Shown here piece after piece: positions 7,443 through 10,653 of a stretch of 10,653 bases of DNA. The stretch comes from an uncultured Actinomycetes bacterium. Its GTDB lineage: Bacteria; Actinomycetota; Acidimicrobiia; Acidimicrobiales; Microtrichaceae. The notes under the pieces are model-generated. The model did not search any database and had not been told where the DNA came from. It worked only from the letters and a program-made list of their open reading frames with translations. The stretch is from contig CAJANQ010000362.1 of the NCBI GenBank assembly GCA_903941145.1, positions 1 to 10,653 of the forward strand. Reading direction: 5' to 3'. Both the position numbers and the translations under genes were made by a program. Numbering within the stretch: position 1 is the stretch's first letter; every line of letters begins with the position of its first letter.

Positions 7443-8953
7443 TTCTTGACGACCGGCGGGCGACGTCCGCTGGCCAGGACCTTGAGGCGCTCGCGGTCCT
7501 CGGCCGACCGCAGGTCGACCACGTCGAGCACGGTGCGGCCCTTGCCACGGCCGGTCACGGCAGCAAGGGACTGGGCCGCCGGGGTCCCGGCCTGAGGGAG
7601 GTCGGTGGTCAGCAGGACGAGCTGCGCACCTGGCTGCACCGCGGCCAGCACTGCGGCCTTGCCCAGGGCCCGCCAGAGTGCGTCGACACGTCGGAGGCCC
7701 GGACGGGTGGCCGAGAACCCGCCGCACACCTCGACGTAGAGGTGCTTCTTCAGCCGGTCGGTGACCATGAACGACAGGTCCAGGCCGCCGGGGAGCGCGA
7801 CGTCGTCATGGACCGCGGCGAACCCCGCCTCGGTCAGGACCGTGCGGGCCACGTCGCGGACCGAGAGCCCCTCGACCATGGCCCGGCGCACCGGGTCCTC
7901 CTCGGCGTCGGCCGGGTCGTCGGTGCCGGCCGGCACGACCGACGGCACGATCCCGGCGTGCTCACGTGCGGCCCGCTCCTCGTCGACCCGGGCCATGGCC
8001 CGCTCGATGTAGCCGGCGTCCGTGTCGTACCCGACGAAGTGGCGGCCGGTCCGCACGGCGGCCACCGCGGTCGAGCCGGAGCCCATGAACGGGTCGAGCA
8101 CCAGGTCGTCCCGATAGGTGTAGAGGTGGATGAGCCGCTCGGGCAGGGCGACCGGGAACGGGGCCGGGTGGCCGACACGGTTGGCCGACTCGGCCGGCAG
8201 GTCCCACACGTCGAGCGTGGCGTCCATGAACTCGTCACGGGTCAGCGACGCCACCGACGGCAGGCCGGCCTTGTGCCGCTGCTTGGCCGTCAGCGCACGG
8301 TCGAACCGACCCTTGGACGCCACGACCACCCGCTCGGTGAGGTCTCGGAGCACCGGGTTGCCGGGCCGCTGGAACGAGCCCCAGGCGCAGTTCCCGCCAG
8401 CGCCACGCTGCTTCTGCCAGACGATCTCGCCCCGGAGGAGCAGCCGCAGCCGGTCCTGGAGGATCGCCACGACGTCGGAGCCCAACGACCGGTACGGGCG
8501 ACGGCCCAGGTTGGCGACGTTGACAGCGATCCGGCCGCCCGGCTCGAGCGTGCGCACGCACTCGGCGAACACGTCGGTGAGCATGTCCAGGTAGTCCAGG
8601 TAGCTGCCGGGCACACCGCCCTCACCGAGGGCCTCCTCGTACTCCTTGCCGGCGAAGTAGGGCGGCGAGGTCACGACCAGTGCGACAGTGCCGTCGGCCA
8701 CTGCCGACATGTCGCGGGAGTCGCCGTGCGCGATGCGGTCGAGCGCCCGGTCGGCCTCCGGGCCGGCGGGGCGCTCGGTGGTGTCGACCTCGGGCGCCGC
8801 GAACCGTGCGTAGAAGTCCGACGAGTCGTGGTTCTCGCGCTTGGACACGCCGAAGTTCGACGTCGAGGTGCCCCGTCGGGCCGCGCGGCCCCCCTCGTCG
8901 TCCGGCGACGGGCGCGTGGGCGCGTCGCGGTCAGGGTCGGGCGGGGTGGGCAC
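7439..8953 (-). CDS. Site-specific DNA methyltransferase (beta order, probable N4-cytosine) with a nuclease-like C-terminal extension
   Basis: A 504-residue S-adenosylmethionine-dependent DNA methyltransferase. After a probably disordered, Pro/Arg-rich first 28 residues comes TSTSNFGVSKRENHD (29-43), then GDSRDM, catalytic TSPPY (95-99), and later DPFMGSGST (287-295), the SAM-binding motif. Catalytic motif before SAM motif is the beta order, and SPPY favours N4-cytosine over N6-adenine. Residues about 340-504 are additional: LSVRDVARTVLTEAGF, then LDLSFMVTD (Asp392), HLYVEVCGG (Glu408, Cys410), GLRRVDALWRALGKAAVL and LVLLTTDLP, an alpha-beta pattern like PD-(D/E)xK nucleases with Lys replaced. 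No separate restriction enzyme is adjacent. Start GTG 8953-8951 has no Shine-Dalgarno but a -10 box six bases upstream. Its stop is shared within CTAG with the glutamate dehydrogenase. Recognition sequence unknown. Confidence 0.92.
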   Translation of the reverse strand: MPTPPDPDRDAPTRPSPDDEGGRAARRGTSTSNFGVSKRENHDSSDFYARFAAPEVDTTERPAGPEADRALDRIAHGDSRDMSAVADGTVALVVTSPPYFAGKEYEEALGEGGVPGSYLDYLDMLTDVFAECVRTLEPGGRIAVNVANLGRRPYRSLGSDVVAILQDRLRLLLRGEIVWQKQRGAGGNCAWGSFQRPGNPVLRDLTERVVVASKGRFDRALTAKQRHKAGLPSVASLTRDEFMDATLDVWDLPAESANRVGHPAPFPVALPERLIHLYTYRDDLVLDPFMGSGSTAVAAVRTGRHFVGYDTDAGYIERAMARVDEERAAREHAGIVPSVVPAGTDDPADAEEDPVRRAMVEGLSVRDVARTVLTEAGFAAVHDDVALPGGLDLSFMVTDRLKKHLYVEVCGGFSATRPGLRRVDALWRALGKAAVLAAVQPGAQLVLLTTDLPQAGTPAAQSLAAVTGRGKGRTVLDVVDLRSAEDRERLKVLASGRRPPVVKN

Positions 8954-8959
8954 GCCGCA

Positions 8960-8965
8960 ACCTTA
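8960..8965 (-). promoter_or_regulatory. Candidate -10 box of the methyltransferase (leaderless)
   Basis: TAAGGT on the minus strand, exactly six bases before the GTG start at 8953. It is the only moderately AT-rich patch in a nearly pure G/C gap. No clear -35. This spacing implies transcription from about the first base of the start codon. Confidence 0.45.
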
Positions 8966-8986
8966 CGGGGCCGCGGGCCCGGCGCA

Positions 8987-9038
8987 GCGGACGCGCGCCC
9001 TGCACGCGCGCAGTGGACGCGCCCCGTGGACGCGACAC
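8987..9038. repeat. 13-base tandem repeat, four copies
   Basis: Four consecutive 13-base units begin at 8987, 9000, 9013 and 9026: GCGGACGCGCGCC, CTGCACGCGCGCA, GTGGACGCGCCCC and GTGGACGCGACAC. The consensus is close to GTGGACGCGCGCC; the ACGCG core is in every copy. A weaker fifth unit (7 of 13) may precede at 8974. The array lies upstream of the methyltransferase promoter and runs up to the hairpin downstream of the dehydrogenase. It could be a protein-binding array or just slippage in GC-rich DNA. Confidence 0.6.
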
Positions 9039-9072
9039 GGCCGCCGTCCCCGAGCGGGTGACGGCGGCCGTG
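9036..9072 (-). terminator. Strong hairpin downstream of the dehydrogenase gene, likely terminator
   Basis: Perfect 13-base inverted repeat, CACGGCCGCCGTC (9036-9048) and GACGGCGGCCGTG (9060-9072), with an 11-base loop that itself can pair CCCG with CGGG. It starts 24 bases past the stop codon of the minus-strand dehydrogenase. There is no T-run after it, as is common for GC-rich actinobacterial terminators, so the function is inferred from position and stability. Confidence 0.55.
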
Positions 9073-9096
9073 GCGGCGTTCGTGGACGGTGCGGCG

Positions 9097-10011
9097 TCAG
9101 TAGCGCAGGCCCGGGGCCCGGGTGAAGAACACGTCGGTCGCCATCTGGGTGCCCAGCTTGGTGGCGTCCCAGCGGTTGCCCTTGTTGTTGATGGTCGGAC
9201 CGTCGGCCCAGCCCTTCATCAGGATGATGTTCTCGGCCACGGCACGGATGATCTGGCCGGTGACGTGGTCGGCCTCGTCGGAGGCGAGCCAGGCGACGAG
9301 CGGCGACGACACGGCCGGGTCCATCCGGTTCCACTCGTCCTCGGGGATCTCGTCGGGCTCCACCACGGCCGGGGCGCCCGGCATGGTGGCGGTGATACGG
9401 GTGGCGGCAGCCGGGCCGACGGCGTTCACGGTGACGCCCATCTTGTAGAGCTCGAGGCTCAGCGTCTGGGTGAGGCTGGCGATGGCGGCCTTGGCCGGGG
9501 CGTAGTTGGTCTGGCCGAAGTTGCCGGTCAGGCCCGCGCCCGAGATCGTGTTGATGATGCGGCCGCCGACCGGGGCGCCGGTCTCCTTGTTGACCGACCG
9601 CCAGTGGAGCGCAGCGTGCTTGCAGGGGATCCAGGTGCCACGCAGGTGGACCTTGATGACGGCGTCGAAGTCCTCGACCGGCATGTTGAAGATCGAGGCG
9701 TCGCGGACGATGCCGGCGTTGTTCACCAGGATGTCGAGGCCACCGAAGGTGTCGACGGCCTGGGCGACCATCTCGCCCACGGCGTCGTAGTCCGAGACGT
9801 CGGCGTAGTTCGAGACGGCCTCGCCGCCGCGGGACTTGATGATGTCGACGGTCAGGTCGGCGTCGCGGCCGGCACCCTCGCCGCTCACCGAGCCACCGAC
9901 GTCGTTGATGACGACCTTGGCGCCGTGCTTGGCCAGCTCCATGGCGTGGCCACGGCCGATGCCGTGCCCCGCACCCGTGACGATCGCAACCTTGCCGTCG
10001 AGCATGCCCAT
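9097..10011 (-). CDS. Short-chain dehydrogenase/reductase, MFE-2 (3-hydroxyacyl-CoA dehydrogenase) type
   Basis: A 304-residue NAD(P)-dependent oxidoreductase of the classical SDR fold. Visible motifs: TGAGHGIG (12-19, cofactor binding), INDVGG with Asp37 at the end of the second strand (suggesting NAD rather than NADP), NNAG (97-100), and the catalytic set Ser157, Tyr170 and Lys174 (S-x12-Y-x3-K). The extra features KVVINDVGGSVSGEG, NYADVSD, VHLRGTW and the GNFGQTNYAPAK stretch match the dehydrogenase unit of peroxisomal-type multifunctional enzyme 2 and actinobacterial relatives acting on 3-hydroxyacyl-CoA or hydroxysteroid substrates; the exact substrate cannot be read from sequence. It stands alone, without hydratase or sterol-carrier domain. 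Start ATG 10011-10009 has AGGAG (10020-10024) eight bases upstream; Met3 is an alternative. A palindrome covers its likely transcription start and a hairpin follows its stop. Confidence 0.94.
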   Translation of the reverse strand: MGMLDGKVAIVTGAGHGIGRGHAMELAKHGAKVVINDVGGSVSGEGAGRDADLTVDIIKSRGGEAVSNYADVSDYDAVGEMVAQAVDTFGGLDILVNNAGIVRDASIFNMPVEDFDAVIKVHLRGTWIPCKHAALHWRSVNKETGAPVGGRIINTISGAGLTGNFGQTNYAPAKAAIASLTQTLSLELYKMGVTVNAVGPAAATRITATMPGAPAVVEPDEIPEDEWNRMDPAVSSPLVAWLASDEADHVTGQIIRAVAENIILMKGWADGPTINNKGNRWDATKLGTQMATDVFFTRAPGLRY

Positions 10012-10019
10012 TCCGGTGT

Positions 10020-10024
10020 CTCCT
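10020..10024 (-). promoter_or_regulatory. Ribosome binding site of the dehydrogenase
   Basis: AGGAG on the minus strand, eight bases before ATG 10011-10009 and fourteen before Met3, favouring the first ATG. Confidence 0.65.
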
Positions 10025-10054
10025 GAGTTCCTGTCGCGACCCGGTGGCCGCGTT

Positions 10055-10071
10055 TCTGACGAACCGTCAGA
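10055..10071. promoter_or_regulatory. Perfect 17-base palindrome, probable operator of the dehydrogenase gene
   Basis: TCTGACGAACCGTCAGA: 7-base perfect arms around AAC. On the minus strand it begins right at the end of a possible -10 (TACCAT, 10071-10076), so a bound protein would cover the transcription start, 44 bases before the ATG. Such TGACG-N3-CGTCA palindromes are typical of TetR-type operators. It does not match the KstR consensus I recall (TAGAAC...GTTCTA), so the regulator in this window is not the obvious ligand. Confidence 0.6.
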
Positions 10072-10076
10072 TGGTA
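10071..10076 (-). promoter_or_regulatory. Candidate -10 box of the dehydrogenase
   Basis: TACCAT on the minus strand, immediately upstream of the 17-base palindrome. It leaves a leader of about 50 bases that includes the AGGAG site. No clear -35. Confidence 0.35.
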
Positions 10077-10119
10077 CGGGCCGCCCTGCGGGACGCGGTA
10101 ATTCGGCGTGCAGCGAGGT

Positions 10120-10608
10120 TCAGGTGCGGCGGAGGTTGATCCGCACCACGAAGTAGACGGCGACGCACACCGCCACCAGGTACGGGACGCCGGCGGCGGG
10201 CTGGTCGGCCAGCGTCGCCCTGAGCGACTCGGCCCCGACCACCGCGGCCGCGGCCGCGACACCGGCCGACACCAGGTTGGTCCCCACGTGCACTGACGAC
10301 GGCGGGGCGTCCGCCGCGCCGAAGCAGCCGCACGACGCTGCACCCTTGCGGCGGGCAAGCACCACGGTGCCGGCAAACACGAGGTAGACGACGGCGAGCA
10401 GCGCCGCCGACCACCGGGCGCCGGTCACGAACACGGCCAGACCCAGGACCACCTCGACCACGCCGGTCGCGCGTGCGGCCAGCTGGCCGCCGGGCAGGCC
10501 CAGGGCCGCCAGCAGCTCGGCGAACGCGTCGGGCCGGACCAGCTTGGCCACGCCACCCGCCACGACGACGAGCGCCACGACCTGCAGCAGCGTGGTGAGG
10601 ACCGTCAC
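10120..10608 (-). CDS. MauE/DoxX-like integral membrane protein
   Basis: A 162-residue membrane protein. Hydrophobic segments at about residues 4-22, 46-63, 66-85, 103-125 and 140-157 indicate four to five transmembrane helices. The block RRKGAASCGCFG (86-97), with Cys93 and Cys95, followed by APPSSVHVGTNL, is the signature I associate with the methylamine-utilisation protein MauE and its DoxX-related relatives, which are linked to disulfide or redox chemistry at the membrane. The initial GGVAKLVRPDAFAELLAALGLP is also typical. No methylamine dehydrogenase genes are nearby, so a methylamine role is not supported; a general thiol or quinone-linked function is possible. Start is GTG 10608-10606 with no Shine-Dalgarno but a -10 box seven bases upstream. 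It reads towards the dehydrogenase, 108 bases away, with a separate promoter between. Confidence 0.85.
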   Translation of the reverse strand: MTVLTTLLQVVALVVVAGGVAKLVRPDAFAELLAALGLPGGQLAARATGVVEVVLGLAVFVTGARWSAALLAVVYLVFAGTVVLARRKGAASCGCFGAADAPPSSVHVGTNLVSAGVAAAAAVVGAESLRATLADQPAAGVPYLVAVCVAVYFVVRINLRRT

Positions 10609-10615
10609 GACGGCG

Positions 10616-10621
10616 ACGCTA
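10616..10621 (-). promoter_or_regulatory. Candidate extended -10 box of the MauE-like gene (leaderless)
   Basis: TAGCGT on the minus strand, seven bases before the GTG start at 10608, preceded by TGG in the extended -10 position (10622-10624). No strong -35 is visible. The spacing implies a leaderless or nearly leaderless transcript. Confidence 0.45.
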
Positions 10622-10653
10622 CCAACCTGTCCCCGGACGCGACACGGGCGGGG

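Noticed and set aside
3318..7727. A 1469-codon open frame on the minus strand, antisense to the glutamate dehydrogenase.
   Set aside because: It mirrors the plus-strand gene in a GC-rich genome where stops are rare, has an Arg/Gly/His-rich composition without any motif, and overlaps two convincing genes.
9082..9094. A fifth copy of the 13-base repeat (GTGGACGGTGCGG).
   Set aside because: It shares the first seven bases but is 56 bases from the last unit, out of the 13-base register, and lies beyond the hairpin.
10084..10092. CCCTGCGGG as a terminator for the MauE-like gene.
   Set aside because: Only three-base arms; too weak to call.

Overview
The window is about 10.6 kb of very GC-rich DNA, coding on both strands with almost no space between genes. 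Base composition, a full-length DUF3097 protein, a 'large' NAD-type glutamate dehydrogenase, a KstR-like TetR regulator and apparently leaderless GTG-start genes all point to the chromosome of an actinobacterium. A lineage such as Acidimicrobiia is possible, but that is inference. I see no tRNA, rRNA, CRISPR, transposase, integrase or phage gene, and no stretch over 300 bases without a gene.

Layout, left to right. (1) The 3' end of an unrecognised plus-strand gene (to 494) stops 4 bases from a convergent minus-strand gene. (2) A three-gene minus-strand operon is read 3261 to 499: a DUF3097 protein, a 451-residue protein with the fold signature of acetolactate-synthase-type thiamine-diphosphate (TPP) enzymes but without the key cofactor and catalytic residues, and a TetR repressor that looks strongly like KstR, the steroid-catabolism regulator. 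All three reading frames overlap, so the genes are probably translationally coupled. (3) A 95-base divergent promoter region (3262-3356) holds an imperfect 24-base palindrome. (4) A plus-strand NAD-specific glutamate dehydrogenase of 1361 residues has an intact catalytic core but is about 200-290 residues shorter than usual family members, including loss of the C-terminal end. (5) Its stop codon lies in a CTAG that also supplies the stop of a convergent minus-strand DNA methyltransferase. That methyltransferase (TSPPY before DPFMGSGST, beta order, probably N4-cytosine) carries a C-terminal extension of about 150 residues that reads like a PD-(D/E)xK nuclease fold with the catalytic lysine missing. 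(6) A 143-base gap (8954-9096) holds a methyltransferase promoter, a four-copy 13-base tandem repeat and a strong hairpin. (7) A minus-strand short-chain dehydrogenase of the multifunctional-enzyme-2 type follows, with a perfect 17-base palindrome over its likely transcription start. (8) Last is a minus-strand MauE/DoxX-type membrane protein with a CGC motif.

How they fit together: the KstR-like regulator, the acetolactate-synthase-like protein and the MFE-2-like dehydrogenase are types associated with acyl-CoA and steroid side-chain metabolism in actinobacteria, so a lipid-related role is a reasonable but unproven theme. The glutamate dehydrogenase feeds 2-oxoglutarate and ammonium metabolism. 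The most unusual items are the apparently cofactor-less TPP-fold protein in the regulator's operon, the methyltransferase-nuclease-like fusion, and three GTG-start genes that each have a TANNNT -10 box only 6-7 bases before the start codon and no Shine-Dalgarno sequence, suggesting leaderless mRNAs.
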